The notes: generated by a model not told the origin, from the letters alone. Shown: positions 20,019 to 30,505, numbered from the stretch's first letter. The stretch: DNA of 64,000 nt from Exiguobacterium sp. (GCF_020832205.1 NZ_JAFIFD010000019.1:32671-96670), one strand, 5' to 3'. Program-made: numbers and translations.

Positions 20019-20492
20019 TTATTTAGTCATTTGTTCTTTCGTCGGTCCCATGACGCCTGGGACGGTGAGGCCGGCCTGGCGGAGCAGCACCGTCATCTGG
20101 CCGCGGTGGTGCGTCTGGTGGTCCATCATCATCCGCAGCACGGCGCCGCGCGGTTTCATCGTGCCGTGGACGTCGACTTCTTCGAGCAAGTAGTCGTCCG
20201 TGAACTGTTCGGCCACTCGCAAAATCTCACCGGCGTACCGTTCGTACTGGTCGGCGATCGTCGCCGCCTCGTTCGGCTGCGTGAGTGATTTCAGTGCCGA
20301 CAGCCGGAAGCCGAGCAAGTTCGTGAAGTAGCCGAGCGCGGTCGTCACGTGCCAGCCGATCCATCCGAGCGAGTTGTGCCCCGGGACGATCGCTTGTCCG
20401 AGCGCCTCATCGGTGACGGCGCGGAGCACGTCGAGCGTGCCGCGGGATGACGTCTCCCAATCGGTGATGAAGTCTTGTTTCGTACGATACAT
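20019..20492 (-). CDS. DinB-family protein
   Basis: 'NSLGWIGWHVTTALGY', 'MMMDHQTHHRGQMTVLLRQAGL' His metal ligands. Confidence 0.88.
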   Translation of the reverse strand: MYRTKQDFITDWETSSRGTLDVLRAVTDEALGQAIVPGHNSLGWIGWHVTTALGYFTNLLGFRLSALKSLTQPNEAATIADQYERYAGEILRVAEQFTDDYLLEEVDVHGTMKPRGAVLRMMMDHQTHHRGQMTVLLRQAGLTVPGVMGPTKEQMTK

Positions 20493-20617
20493 CGAGATTC
20501 CCCCTTTTTCGGTCTACGTTCAGTATACTGAACTTCTGTTCGCGGAGACACGTCCGGTGATTGTTGGAACGTTTCCCTCGCTTTCAAGTAGAATAGGGGA
20601 GAAGGAGGGATCCATCC

Positions 20618-21346
20618 ATGTGGGTTTTAGCAATCGCAGCAGTCCTTATGTTTTTCCTCGGCTTCGCCGTCCATCGGCTCGGCTGGCACTTCCTCATCTC
20701 GGGGTACAATACGATGAAGCGGGAACAGAAGGCCCGCGTCGACATCAAGTCGGTCGCCCGCCTCATCGGGATCATGTGTTACGGAATCGGCATCATCTTT
20801 CTTCTCATCGCGGCCGTCGAGACGCTCGGGCTCGGCATCCCGCTTGAACCGTTCTTCATCGGCTTGCTGTTGTTCGTCGTCGTGATCCTCTGGCGCGCCC
20901 AAGCATACGACGGCAACATCTTTGACGAGTCCGGCCGGCTCCGTCCGGGTGGGAAGAAGAAACTCATCCCGATTGTCCTCGTCTCCGTCTTGTTGCTCAC
21001 GGTCGTGCCGGGCATCTTCATCTGGTTCTCTCAGCCGAGCGCGGTCACGCTCACGGACACCGCGCTCGTCATCGAAGGGAGTTACGGCCAGACCGTGCCG
21101 TTTGACGAGATCACAGACGTCACGTTGACGGACGTGCCGGCCGTCGAGCGCCGGACGAACGGGGCGGCGACGACGTCTCGGTGGACAGGGCACTTCCGGA
21201 CGACGGACAAAGAAGACGTGCTCTTGTTCATCGACCGGGATGTTTCGTCCGCCATCCGTATCGACTGGAGCGGGAAACCGATCTATGTGAATAGAGAGAC
21301 GGATGAGGCGACGGAGGCGTTGTACGAGGAGGTGATCGATCGATGA
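20618..21346 (+). CDS. Membrane protein, DUF3784-like N-terminus plus PH-like C-terminus
   Basis: 'HFLISGYNTMKREQKARVDIKSVARLIG' resembles DUF3784. Confidence 0.65.
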   Translation: MWVLAIAAVLMFFLGFAVHRLGWHFLISGYNTMKREQKARVDIKSVARLIGIMCYGIGIIFLLIAAVETLGLGIPLEPFFIGLLLFVVVILWRAQAYDGNIFDESGRLRPGGKKKLIPIVLVSVLLLTVVPGIFIWFSQPSAVTLTDTALVIEGSYGQTVPFDEITDVTLTDVPAVERRTNGAATTSRWTGHFRTTDKEDVLLFIDRDVSSAIRIDWSGKPIYVNRETDEATEALYEEVIDR

Positions 21347-21603
21347 ATCCGTGGTACACGCGCAACATGCCGTTCTTTTTCTTGACGTTCTTCTTCCCGC
21401 CATTCGCATTGCTCTTGCTCGTCTGGCAGTGGGACAAGTTCACGGTGGACCGTGGGATCAAACTGTTTTTTACGGTCGGCATGACCGTGTTCATCGTCTT
21501 CGGCTTGTTGCCGTGCGGCTCGCTGCCGGTCGTCTTGCCGATCATTTTCGGCTTGATCACGCTGAAGCTCGTGCTGAATCTATTTAAACGAAAAACCGGC
21601 TGA
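21343..21603 (+). CDS. Small membrane protein, coupled to upstream gene
   Basis: ATGA overlap with upstream gene; hydrophobic. Confidence 0.6.
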   Translation: MNPWYTRNMPFFFLTFFFPPFALLLLVWQWDKFTVDRGIKLFFTVGMTVFIVFGLLPCGSLPVVLPIIFGLITLKLVLNLFKRKTG

Positions 21604-21620
21604 CACAAGGTCAGCCGGTT
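21594..21620 (-). terminator. Terminator for the minus-strand EAL gene, overlapping the plus-strand stop
   Basis: AACCGGCTGAC-acaag-GTCAGCCGGTT; minus strand continues TTTTTCG. Confidence 0.7.
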
Positions 21621-21628
21621 CGGGCGGG

Positions 21629-24331
21629 TCACTTCTCCAAGTAGCCCGTCTTTTCGCGTACCCACGCCTCGAACGCGTTCGTCTCGAGGGCGGGGGCGTA
21701 GTAGTACCCTTGCCCGATGTCGACCCCTTCGGCGAGGATGCGGGCGAGGTCTTCTTCGGTCTCGATGCCTTCTGCTAGCGAGGTGAGCTGTTGTTCGCTC
21801 GCGAAGCGGGAGACGGCCCGCAGGAACGATGTACTGTCTTTCGCTTTGCCGCTCACATACATCCGGTCGATCTTCACTTCTTGGATTGGCAAATGCCAGA
21901 TCGCTTCGAACGAGGCGTACCCGGTACCGAAATCGTCGATGGACAGACAGTAGCCGAGGTCGGCGATGTCTTCGAGCCGGTCGAGCTCACCCGTATGCGA
22001 CATGATGTCGGCCGACTCGGTCAGCTCGATCTTCAACCGGTCCGGAAGCCACGGATGCGTTTCAATCAAATCACGCAGCTTCGCGACGATGGACGGGTCG
22101 ACCGAATGGGCCGACAAGTTGTACGACAGCGAGATGTCCGCGAACGGTGTGTCCCGCCACGAAACGAGCTGGTCGATGACTTGGTCGAGAATCGAGTGCG
22201 ACAACCAGAGGATCTGGTCGGAGCGCTCGGCGATGCGGATGAACTCGTTCGGCGGCACTTGACCGATTTCCGGGTGGCGCCACCGCGCCAGCGCCTCGGC
22301 GCCGACGATTCGGCCCGTCTTCAACTCGACTTGCGGCTGGTAGGCGACGGTGATCTGTCCTTTTGAGATCGCATCGGGAAGCGCCTGCTCGATGAGCGCG
22401 GCCCATTGAAGCTGGGCGAGGATGCTCGCGTCGTACCAGACGAACGGCGTCCGCGTCTCTTTGGCGTGCTGGAGCGCTTTCGTCGCCTCGAACAAACAGT
22501 CGGTGTAGTTCGGCGTCGTATGTGTCGCCCCGATTTGAACGTGGACGGTCTGACGCTTTTGATTGATGAGGAGCTCGGTCGGGAACAGTTCGAGCAGCTC
22601 GTGCTCGTCCTCGGCCGTGAAGCCTTTGACGTACAGCATCAGCGTGTCGTCCCGGTAGCGTCCGAACAAGTGGTGGGCGTACTTCCCGAGCCGGTCCTCG
22701 ACGTGGCGGGCGAACTCCGTCATGAGCAAGTCGGCGTACGTCGCGTCGTACCAATCGACGAGATGGTGGAAGTCGTTCAGTTTGATCGCGACGAACGAGC
22801 CATCGATGTCTTGCTTCGCCCACGCTTGGACGAAGCCATACTCGTTGTAGAGCCCGGTCGCGATGTCGAACCGGACGAGCCGGTCGACTTTTCGCTCCCG
22901 CTCGACGCGCTCGGTCTCATCTTCTAGGATGAGGTAATACGTCAAAGCTTCACCGCGTTTGAGCGGGATAATCTTCACGTTCAAGAAGCGGACGTGCTCA
23001 CCTTTCAAGTGCAGAATGAACTGGGCGCTCGTCCCGTGCTCGGTCACCCCGTCAAGCGCCTCACGGAAGAGGCGGCGTCCGGTATCGGTGAGTAGCTGGT
23101 TGATCTCATACAAGTTGCGCTCCCCGAAAAACTGGCGGAACACATCGTTTCGTTCGATGAAGTCGTACGTGTCATCGACGAGGGCGATGGCGAGGCCGGT
23201 CTCGGAGAAAAGTGACGACCAACGTTCGTGATAGCGGAGCAGGTCCGTTGATTGCGCCTCGAGCGTATGGACGGTCGAGTGGACGCTCACGGCAATCTCA
23301 CGCAACTCGTCCTCGATGCCGCGGAAGTCGTGGCTGTTCGGGAACGTCGCCTCGACTGGTTCCTTGCTCGGGTCGATGGCGAGGGCGCGCGCTTTCAAAT
23401 GATCGAGGTCATGGGCGTACGACTTCCGGGTGAGGCAAAGTGCCGCGAGCAGTCCTGTCGACAAGAGGAGCGTAAGCAACAAGGCGGCGATGGCGAGAGT
23501 GCCATAACGGTTCCTTTCGGTCGCGAGCGTCGTCTCGGCTGTCGTACGGACCGAGCGGAGCACGTCATGTGTGTCCTCATAAAACGTCGTGCCGTTGACG
23601 TAACGGGCCTCGAGCGTCGATTCGGACGTGGCGATCCGGCTCATGGCGAGCGCGGACTCGATCAAGTCGGCGACCGATTTTCGTTGCAAAGTCGGGTCGG
23701 TCGCGATGATTTCCTCGATCAATCGGGCCTCGTTCTCGAGCGGGGCGATCTCGTTCTCAAGCGCTTCTTGGTTCGGCGTCTCCGCGAGCAAGTTCGTCAC
23801 GTTTTGAACGAACGTCATCTGCATGCGCATGACGGCGTCGGTGAGTTCGTAGGCGGTGTTCTCTTGAGCGGTCCGTTCGAGCCCTTGGTACAGCCAGCGG
23901 CGGTCGATTGACTCGATGACGTCGAACGGCACCGTATCGAATCGGTCTTCGTCGAGCGCCATCTCGAGATTTTCCGAGAAGGCGAGGAGCGCTTCGCGTT
24001 CCCGTTCGTTCACGCCTGTCTCGAAGTCGTCGCGGAGCTGGATGTTATATTGGAGCGCCCGTTCCCGGTACGGGGAGGAGAGGAGCGATGTCGGTTGCTC
24101 CGAGTTCGTCTCATACAGCCGGGCCGCATGGTGGAGCACGAGATACGATTCGACGCCGGCGAGGTCGGCAGCATGGTTCAAGTTCATCACCGTCTGCTCG
24201 ACGGCGACATGCTTTTCTTTCCAATAGTAGCTCAATCCTAACCCGAACAAGAGCACGCCGATGAGACAGGCGATGGCGAGTCCCATCGTATAAATCCGAT
24301 ATGGGATTTTAGCGAAGCGATGTTGACCCAT
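21629..24331 (-). CDS. Membrane sensor protein with PAS-like, degenerate GGDEF and EAL domains (c-di-GMP phosphodiesterase candidate)
   Basis: 'GAEALARWRHPEIGQV' (EAL), 'IDDFGTGYASFEAIWHLPIQEVKIDRMYV'; GGDEF position reads 'GRYRDDTL'. Confidence 0.9.
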   Translation of the reverse strand: MGQHRFAKIPYRIYTMGLAIACLIGVLLFGLGLSYYWKEKHVAVEQTVMNLNHAADLAGVESYLVLHHAARLYETNSEQPTSLLSSPYRERALQYNIQLRDDFETGVNEREREALLAFSENLEMALDEDRFDTVPFDVIESIDRRWLYQGLERTAQENTAYELTDAVMRMQMTFVQNVTNLLAETPNQEALENEIAPLENEARLIEEIIATDPTLQRKSVADLIESALAMSRIATSESTLEARYVNGTTFYEDTHDVLRSVRTTAETTLATERNRYGTLAIAALLLTLLLSTGLLAALCLTRKSYAHDLDHLKARALAIDPSKEPVEATFPNSHDFRGIEDELREIAVSVHSTVHTLEAQSTDLLRYHERWSSLFSETGLAIALVDDTYDFIERNDVFRQFFGERNLYEINQLLTDTGRRLFREALDGVTEHGTSAQFILHLKGEHVRFLNVKIIPLKRGEALTYYLILEDETERVERERKVDRLVRFDIATGLYNEYGFVQAWAKQDIDGSFVAIKLNDFHHLVDWYDATYADLLMTEFARHVEDRLGKYAHHLFGRYRDDTLMLYVKGFTAEDEHELLELFPTELLINQKRQTVHVQIGATHTTPNYTDCLFEATKALQHAKETRTPFVWYDASILAQLQWAALIEQALPDAISKGQITVAYQPQVELKTGRIVGAEALARWRHPEIGQVPPNEFIRIAERSDQILWLSHSILDQVIDQLVSWRDTPFADISLSYNLSAHSVDPSIVAKLRDLIETHPWLPDRLKIELTESADIMSHTGELDRLEDIADLGYCLSIDDFGTGYASFEAIWHLPIQEVKIDRMYVSGKAKDSTSFLRAVSRFASEQQLTSLAEGIETEEDLARILAEGVDIGQGYYYAPALETNAFEAWVREKTGYLEK

Positions 24332-24400
24332 CGGACACCTCCTTTTTCTTCCTATCTTATATCGCATTTCGAGTCATCGGGGCAAAATCCTGCATAACGC

Positions 24401-24434
24401 AAAGAAAACCCGACTAAGGTCGGGTTTTCGGGAT
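24401..24434 (-). terminator. Rho-independent terminator
   Basis: AAAACCCGAC-taag-GTCGGGTTTT. Confidence 0.75.
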
Positions 24435-24444
24435 GCGACGAAAG

Positions 24445-26271
24445 TCACGGGCGCTTGTAGCCGATGAGGCGCGATTGCCAATACGGCTCTTTGCTGATTT
24501 GGTTGTAACCGAGACCGGACGTGCCGGCATGGATGAACGTATCGGCGTTGATCATGATGCCCATATGGGACGGGCCGGCCGTATACGTGTTCTCGAAGAA
24601 GACGAGATCTCCTGCTTGTGGCGTGAACGACTTCGGAAGCTGCGGGCCGAAATAAGCACCGCCCCAATAGTTGGCGACGTTCGTGCGCGGGATGTTGACA
24701 CCCGCTTGGTTGAACGCATAGAAGATGATTCCCGAGCAGTCGAAACCGCCATTGACCGGGCTTGATGAAGCCCAAACGTAAGGGGTCCCGACGAAGCGCT
24801 GGGCGACGGCGATCGTCGCGAGACGTGTCGCTTGGGCGGACTTGCCGTTCACTTGCGTGACGAACGACTTGGCGACGAACCCTTCGGCGAGCCGGTAATG
24901 GGTAGCCGTCTCACCGATGACGTTCAATAAACCGCCGCGGAGCGTCGACCCGACGATCGGGCTCGTCTCGTTCGCTTGGGCGCGGATCGCGGCCGGGTTC
25001 GCCGTGAAGAACGTATGTGAATCGAACGAACCGCTCACCCACGTCGGTGTCGCGGCCGTGCCTTTCGGGACTTGTTTGACGAATGAGGCTGAGACGAACC
25101 CGGTCGTGTTGCCGATGTAAATCTGATGCCAACCGTTTGCCGTTTGGACGACGCGGAGCGTCTGTCCGGCGGTGACGCTGCCGATGACGGACGAACTCGT
25201 CGTCGCCGAGGCGCGAACGTTCAAGGACGGTGTGTTGACGATATAGTCGACGTCGGTGTTTCCGGCGCCGGCGTCCCCTAAGTTCGGGGCGACCGGTGCA
25301 CTCGGTGTAGTCGTCGTCTGCTTCAAGAAACCAGTGCTGACGTAACCTGACTTACCGTTGTACGTCACGTACACCCACGAACCGTTTTGTTTCGTCGCCG
25401 TCACGGTCGTACCGTTCGGGACCGTCGTGACGAGCGCGAAGCCGACGCCAGCGCCTTGACGGACGTTCAAGTTGGCCGTCGTGACGTACGAGACGTTGAT
25501 GCTCTCTTCTTTCACTTGCGCCGGTTGGGCCGGTGCGCTCGGCGCTGTCGGAGCCGATGTCGAAGCTGAGGCGGAGGCTTTCGTTAAATATGTATTCGCG
25601 ACGAAGCCCGTCTGCGAACCGTATTTGATGTGTGACCACGTGCCTTCGACTTTCAAGACGGTGACCGTCTGTCCTTTCGGGATCGTCACGAGGACGCGGG
25701 CGCTCGTCGATTTCGAGGCGCGCAAGTTCAAGTTGGCGGTCGTCTTCGACGTCGTCGCAGCGCTCGGCGTGACGACCGTAGCCACCGGTTTCGGAGCAGC
25801 GGGTACTACCGGCTTTGGTGCGGCTGAGACTTGGCTTAAGAAATCGTTATGCACCCAACCCGTCTTCCCGTTATACGTCACTTGCGACCAAGCGCCGCTC
25901 GTCTTGAGTGGTGTGAGCGTTTGCCCTTTCGGGATGGTGAGGAGGACGCTGTGCGTCGTTCCCGCGCCCGCGCGGAGGTTCAAGTTGGCCGTCGTCGTAC
26001 GTTTGACTTGCGTCGTGGTGCTTGTAGCTGTAAGCGTCACGGGTCCGGATGACAGTTTCAACGTTTGTCCGATGGCGATGCGGTCGGACGACAAGTTATT
26101 CACCGACTTCAACGTCGAAAGCGATACGTTGTGCTGTTGGCTGATCGACCAGAGCGTATCTCCGGCACGGACCGTATGGGTGCTGGCGGCAGAAATATCA
26201 TCGGTCTGGGAGAGGACAGTTATAGCAGCAATAGCGGCGAATGAGTACATGAGACCGGATTTATGATTCAT
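24445..26271 (-). CDS. Secreted LysM + multiple SH3b + NlpC/P60 peptidoglycan endopeptidase
   Basis: LysM 'HTVRAGDTLWSISQQHNVSLSTLKSVNNL'; repeated 'ANLNLRAGAG/ANLNLRASKS' SH3b units; C-terminal 'GFDCSGIIFYAF ... HMGIMI'. Confidence 0.93.
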   Translation of the reverse strand: MNHKSGLMYSFAAIAAITVLSQTDDISAASTHTVRAGDTLWSISQQHNVSLSTLKSVNNLSSDRIAIGQTLKLSSGPVTLTATSTTTQVKRTTTANLNLRAGAGTTHSVLLTIPKGQTLTPLKTSGAWSQVTYNGKTGWVHNDFLSQVSAAPKPVVPAAPKPVATVVTPSAATTSKTTANLNLRASKSTSARVLVTIPKGQTVTVLKVEGTWSHIKYGSQTGFVANTYLTKASASASTSAPTAPSAPAQPAQVKEESINVSYVTTANLNVRQGAGVGFALVTTVPNGTTVTATKQNGSWVYVTYNGKSGYVSTGFLKQTTTTPSAPVAPNLGDAGAGNTDVDYIVNTPSLNVRASATTSSSVIGSVTAGQTLRVVQTANGWHQIYIGNTTGFVSASFVKQVPKGTAATPTWVSGSFDSHTFFTANPAAIRAQANETSPIVGSTLRGGLLNVIGETATHYRLAEGFVAKSFVTQVNGKSAQATRLATIAVAQRFVGTPYVWASSSPVNGGFDCSGIIFYAFNQAGVNIPRTNVANYWGGAYFGPQLPKSFTPQAGDLVFFENTYTAGPSHMGIMINADTFIHAGTSGLGYNQISKEPYWQSRLIGYKRP

Positions 26272-26549
26272 AGAGTCACTTCCTTCATGGAAAAATTTTA
26301 ATGACTGACGATAAATGCTATACAATTTATATTGTACGTGTTTATGAAATGAAGGGGCAATGGCGTAATAACATATATTAGCCTGTTGTGTTTAAAATAA
26401 GGTCAATATTTTTGTTGAATCCATAAATGGATTCTCATATCCAAAAAAGGTGAATGGGAAATTGACTTTATGTTGAATTTTGGAAAATATTAAATGTGTT
26501 GTTTCATGCTATCATTAAAATAAAAATGATGATATGAGGTAAAGAATAT

Positions 26550-28382
26550 ATGACCGAGGAGAACTTTTCAGCACAATCGTATCGAAAACATCAAGAGAAA
26601 CTGTTCGACCTCGTCCGCATGCCTGACGTGAACGAGGAGACCGTGCAGCAAGCGATCGGCTACATGTGTGAAGTCGTCGCCGACATGCTCGACGTCGACA
26701 CCGTCTCGATTTGGCACTTTGCCGACACGTACGCGTCAATCAGTTGCCAAGTCGCCTATTCGAAAGAGGCGGGGATGAGCTATCCGGAATTGACCGTCTA
26801 TCGCGCGGACGCGCCGGTCTACTTCGACGCTCTCCGGACGAACCGGGTCCTCCCGTTCGATGACGTGCGCAGCCACCCGTGGGTGAAAGAGCTGTACGCA
26901 CAATATTTCGTCGAAGGGCAACGCATCTATTCCATGCTCGACGCCCCGATTTATGCGAACAATAAGGCGAAAGGCGTCATCTGCTGTGAGACGTTCGCGC
27001 CCCGGGCGTGGACGTACATGGAAGAACTCATCGTCAGCACGCTGTCAGATTTTATCGCCATCCTATACTTGCGGCTCGAGCGCCAGTCGATCGAGGCCCA
27101 TGTCACCCGTCTCGCCTATACGGACGCGCTCACCGGGCTCATGAACGAGAACGCGTTCGTCGAACAGATTGACCGCATCCGTGAAGAGGCGAGCCAACAC
27201 CTTGGTTCGCTCATCTATGTGAAAGTCGACAAGTTCCGCTCGGTCGAGGACGCACTCGGGCTCGAGAAATCGGACGCGCTCGTCAAAGAAGTCGCGGCCC
27301 GGCTCAGTCTCGTAGTCGAATCGTCGATGCTAGCCCGCATCTCCCAGTCCGGATTCATGATTTGGACGCCTTACGGGGACCGCATCAAAGCGTACGGCAT
27401 CGCTGACATGCTCTGTGAGACGGTGACGAAAGAACCGTACACGGTCGGCGCGTTAGACGTCGTCTTGACGATGAGCGCCTTCATCGCCATCGAGGATAAG
27501 ACGCGTTCGACGCTCGATTTGATTCATGCGACGCGCATCGCCGAGAGCGGCAACGTGCAGCGCAGCGTCGTTACGTTTTATGAGCCGGAGATGGGAGAAC
27601 AGGCGACGGCCCAGCTGACGCTCGAGATGAGCCTCCGAAAAGGCATCGCCTTGAACGAGTTCACGCTCTACTATCAGCCGAAAATCGATGCGAAGACGGG
27701 ACGCCTGAACGGGTTCGAAGGGCTCATGCGATGGGTCCATCCGAAAAAAGGGCTCATCCCTCCGCTCGACTTCATCCCGCTCGCTGAGTCGACCGGTGTC
27801 ATCCTCGCACTCGAGGAGCAGATGCTCGTGCTCGCGTGCCGACAGCTGAAAGCGTGGCACGCCTCGGACCGCCCGTATCGGCTCGCCCTCAACTTGTCGG
27901 CCCGTCACTTCTTGTCTGAAGGGGTCGTTGAAAAGCTCTCTCGGATCGTCAAAGACATGGGCGTCTGTCCGACGTATTTGACGTTCGAGATCACGGAAAG
28001 CGTCGGCATGGAAAACCAGCAACACGTCATCGAGCGCTTCGTCGCTTTCCGGAATGAAGGGTTCTCGATCTCGATTGACGATTTCGGTACCGGATTCTCG
28101 GCGTTCGTCTACTTGAAACACTATCCGATCCACGAGATCAAGATCGACCGCCAGTTCATCCAGGTGACGGAGAACGACCCGACCGGCAACGTCATCGTCC
28201 AGTCGATCATCGAGCTCGCCCGCGGACTCGGATTGAAGACGGTGTGCGAAGGCATCGAGACGGACAGCCAGCGCCGAACGTTGAAGATGCTCGGCTGCGA
28301 CGAGATGCAAGGGTTCCACTTCTCGCGCCCGCTCCCGATTGAGGAGCTTGAACAGTGGATCGCCGAATACGAAACGACATGA
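26550..28382 (+). CDS. GAF-like + degenerate GGDEF + EAL protein
   Basis: 'GFEGLMRWVHPKKGLIPPLDFI', 'IDDFGTGFSAFVYLKHYPIHEIKIDRQFI'; GGDEF position reads 'RISQSGFMIW'. Confidence 0.9.
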   Translation: MTEENFSAQSYRKHQEKLFDLVRMPDVNEETVQQAIGYMCEVVADMLDVDTVSIWHFADTYASISCQVAYSKEAGMSYPELTVYRADAPVYFDALRTNRVLPFDDVRSHPWVKELYAQYFVEGQRIYSMLDAPIYANNKAKGVICCETFAPRAWTYMEELIVSTLSDFIAILYLRLERQSIEAHVTRLAYTDALTGLMNENAFVEQIDRIREEASQHLGSLIYVKVDKFRSVEDALGLEKSDALVKEVAARLSLVVESSMLARISQSGFMIWTPYGDRIKAYGIADMLCETVTKEPYTVGALDVVLTMSAFIAIEDKTRSTLDLIHATRIAESGNVQRSVVTFYEPEMGEQATAQLTLEMSLRKGIALNEFTLYYQPKIDAKTGRLNGFEGLMRWVHPKKGLIPPLDFIPLAESTGVILALEEQMLVLACRQLKAWHASDRPYRLALNLSARHFLSEGVVEKLSRIVKDMGVCPTYLTFEITESVGMENQQHVIERFVAFRNEGFSISIDDFGTGFSAFVYLKHYPIHEIKIDRQFIQVTENDPTGNVIVQSIIELARGLGLKTVCEGIETDSQRRTLKMLGCDEMQGFHFSRPLPIEELEQWIAEYETT

Positions 28383-28413
28383 CAAAGAGGTTCGCCGCGC
28401 GGCGAACCTCTTT
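28383..28413. terminator. Bidirectional terminator, near-perfect palindrome
   Basis: AAAGAGGTTCGCCGCGCGGCGAACCTCTTTT. Confidence 0.8.
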
Positions 28414-28425
28414 TGCGTATGCAGA

Positions 28426-29802
28426 TCATTTGTCTGGCAACGTGATGTGGATTGACGTGCCGTGCCCTGGGCTGCTCGTCACCGACACCGCCCCCCCGTG
28501 CGCTTCGATGATGTCACGAGAGATGGCCATGCCGAGCCCGCTCCCGAGCGAGTCGTCCGTGTTCGTGCCGCGGTAATATCGTTCGAAGATGTACGGCAAG
28601 TCAGCCGCATCGATACCGCGCCCGTCGTCTGAGATCGTGACCGTGTCTCCATCGACACGGACCGTGACATTCACCGCATCGTCGTTGTGGAGCAAGGCGT
28701 TGTACAAGAAGTTGAGGAGCGCCCGCTTCATGAAGTGCGCATCGATGTGCCGCGTCGCCGCATCATCGCTTGAAAACGCGATGGAGCGGTGACTGAAACG
28801 CGGGTCGTTCAACACGTCGATGACGAGTTCACGGACGAACGGCTCAAGATTCGTCGCGACTTTGTCGAGCGGGAAGTCGCCATGCTGCAGCCGCATCGTC
28901 AAGTTGAAGTCATCGAGCAACTCTTTCATATACCGGGCTTGCCGTTCGATGACGGAGGCGTATTGGCGGCGCTCCGTCTCGTCGACGTCTGTGTCGTCGA
29001 GCAGCTCGGCGTACCCTTGGATCGAAGCGAGTGGTGTCAACAAGTCGTGCGAGACGTTGCTCATCCACTCTTTGCGCCGGACGTCGAGCTGTTCGCGTTC
29101 CCGTTCATACGTCGTCAGCGTCTGCGAGACGTCGTTCAAGTTCGCGAACACGGGACGATATATGCCGGGCCGTTTCGGTTCGACGGTCGAGAAGTCGCGC
29201 GCCTTCAATTGGGCGATCCGTTCGGTCAGACGATAAACGGGACGCGTCAAGCGGGAGCTGAAGGCGAGCCCGATGAGCGCGGCGACGATGAGGTCGACGA
29301 TGAGCAAGATGAGACCTGCTTTCGACAAGTAGGCGATGAGGGACTCGGGGTCGATCATCGTGACGAGCCTGCCCTCGGTCGCTTCAGGAAACGCGACGAG
29401 ATAGCTGTATGACTCGAAGCCGCCGACGAAGTAGAGCGTCAAGTCGTCGTCTTTGTACTTATAGATATGAATCAACTCGAGCGGGGTGTACGCGTCGGGT
29501 GCTGTCTCCGGGGCGAACGCGTCCGTTACGACGTTTCCTGACGTATCGAGGACTTGGAGCCAGGCGCTGTTCCGTTCGAGCGCCTCAAGCCCTGCCTCGG
29601 ACACGACCGGCGCGCCGTCCTCGAGCGTCATGTATTGGTTGAACGTGCGCGTGAACGTCTCACCGGAGTTGCTCTCGACATCGTCGAGCCCGGTCCGCTC
29701 GTTGACGAGCAGGCCGACGAGGATGGCGATGTTCAAGATGACGATGGCCGTGACGATGAGGAGGACGGACAGTAAGTAGCGTCCGGTCAATTTCCATTTC
29801 AC
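28426..29802 (-). CDS. HAMP-type sensor histidine kinase with extracytoplasmic domain
   Basis: 'NVSHDLLTPLASIQGYAELL' H-box, 'SDDGRGIDAADLPYIFERYYRG', 'GLGMAISRDIIEAHGG'. Confidence 0.93.
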   Translation of the reverse strand: MKWKLTGRYLLSVLLIVTAIVILNIAILVGLLVNERTGLDDVESNSGETFTRTFNQYMTLEDGAPVVSEAGLEALERNSAWLQVLDTSGNVVTDAFAPETAPDAYTPLELIHIYKYKDDDLTLYFVGGFESYSYLVAFPEATEGRLVTMIDPESLIAYLSKAGLILLIVDLIVAALIGLAFSSRLTRPVYRLTERIAQLKARDFSTVEPKRPGIYRPVFANLNDVSQTLTTYEREREQLDVRRKEWMSNVSHDLLTPLASIQGYAELLDDTDVDETERRQYASVIERQARYMKELLDDFNLTMRLQHGDFPLDKVATNLEPFVRELVIDVLNDPRFSHRSIAFSSDDAATRHIDAHFMKRALLNFLYNALLHNDDAVNVTVRVDGDTVTISDDGRGIDAADLPYIFERYYRGTNTDDSLGSGLGMAISRDIIEAHGGAVSVTSSPGHGTSIHITLPDK

Positions 29803-29815
29803 AACGTGTCACCTC

Positions 29816-30505
29816 CTATGCGTTGAACCGATAGCCGAGCCCTTTGACCGTCACGATAAATGTCGGGTCGGAAGGGTTCGGCTCGATTTTTTCACGGAGC
29901 CGGCGCATGTGCACCATGACCGTGTTGTCCGATCCGTAAAAGTCCTCGCCCCAGACGCGGGTGAACAGCGTCTCTTTGCTGAGGATTTGGTTTGGGTGGC
30001 GGAGGAAACAAGCGAGCAGGCCGACTTCTTTCGCCGTCAGCTCGAGCCGTTTGTCATGCAAGTACACCTCGTTGCCGTCCGCGTTCATCCGGAACGGGCC
30101 GACGGTGACGTCTTGCGGCGCAGGCGTGTCATACATCGACACCCGCCGCAGTTGCGCCTTGATGCGGAAGGCGACTTCTTTCGGGCTGAACGGCTTCGTG
30201 ATGTAGTCGTCGCCACCGATGGCGAGGCCGAGGATCTTGTCGATCTCGTCGGACTTGGCCGACAAAAACAAGATCGGGATGTTCGATGTGGCCCGGATTT
30301 GCCGGCACAGGTCGTAACCTTCCCCGTCCGGCAACATGACGTCAAGGATGGCGATGTGCGGACCGAAGGCGCGGAACGTCTCGATCCCGCCTTTCACCGT
30401 ATGCGCCGTCTCGATGTGGGTGAAGCCTTCTTTCTCGAGCGCTTTTTGAATGAGTGTACATAAATCTTTCTCGTCATCGACGATTAGGATGCGTGGTTGT
30501 TCCAT
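29816..30505 (-). CDS. OmpR/PhoB-family response regulator
   Basis: 'RILIVDDEKDLCTLI', 'ILDVMLPDGEGYDLC', winged-helix 'DNTVMVHMRRLREKIE'. Confidence 0.95.
   Translation of the reverse strand: MEQPRILIVDDEKDLCTLIQKALEKEGFTHIETAHTVKGGIETFRAFGPHIAILDVMLPDGEGYDLCRQIRATSNIPILFLSAKSDEIDKILGLAIGGDDYITKPFSPKEVAFRIKAQLRRVSMYDTPAPQDVTVGPFRMNADGNEVYLHDKRLELTAKEVGLLACFLRHPNQILSKETLFTRVWGEDFYGSDNTVMVHMRRLREKIEPNPSDPTFIVTVKGLGYRFNA

Noticed and set aside
20627-21409. 260-aa minus-strand ORF
   Set aside because: Antisense to the DUF3784-like gene; shadow composition
22071-22823. 250-aa minus-strand ORF
   Set aside because: Alternative frame inside the EAL gene; Arg-rich, no motif
25472-26266. 264-aa plus-strand ORF
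   Set aside because: Antisense to the SH3b repeats of the NlpC/P60 gene
24445-26271. Repeated units that could suggest a DNA repeat array
   Set aside because: They are protein-level SH3b repeats in one CDS, not a CRISPR or tandem DNA array
27453-28385. 310-aa minus-strand ORF
   Set aside because: Antisense to the EAL gene; Asp/Arg/His/Glu-rich composition typical of shadow ORFs in GC-rich codon-biased genes
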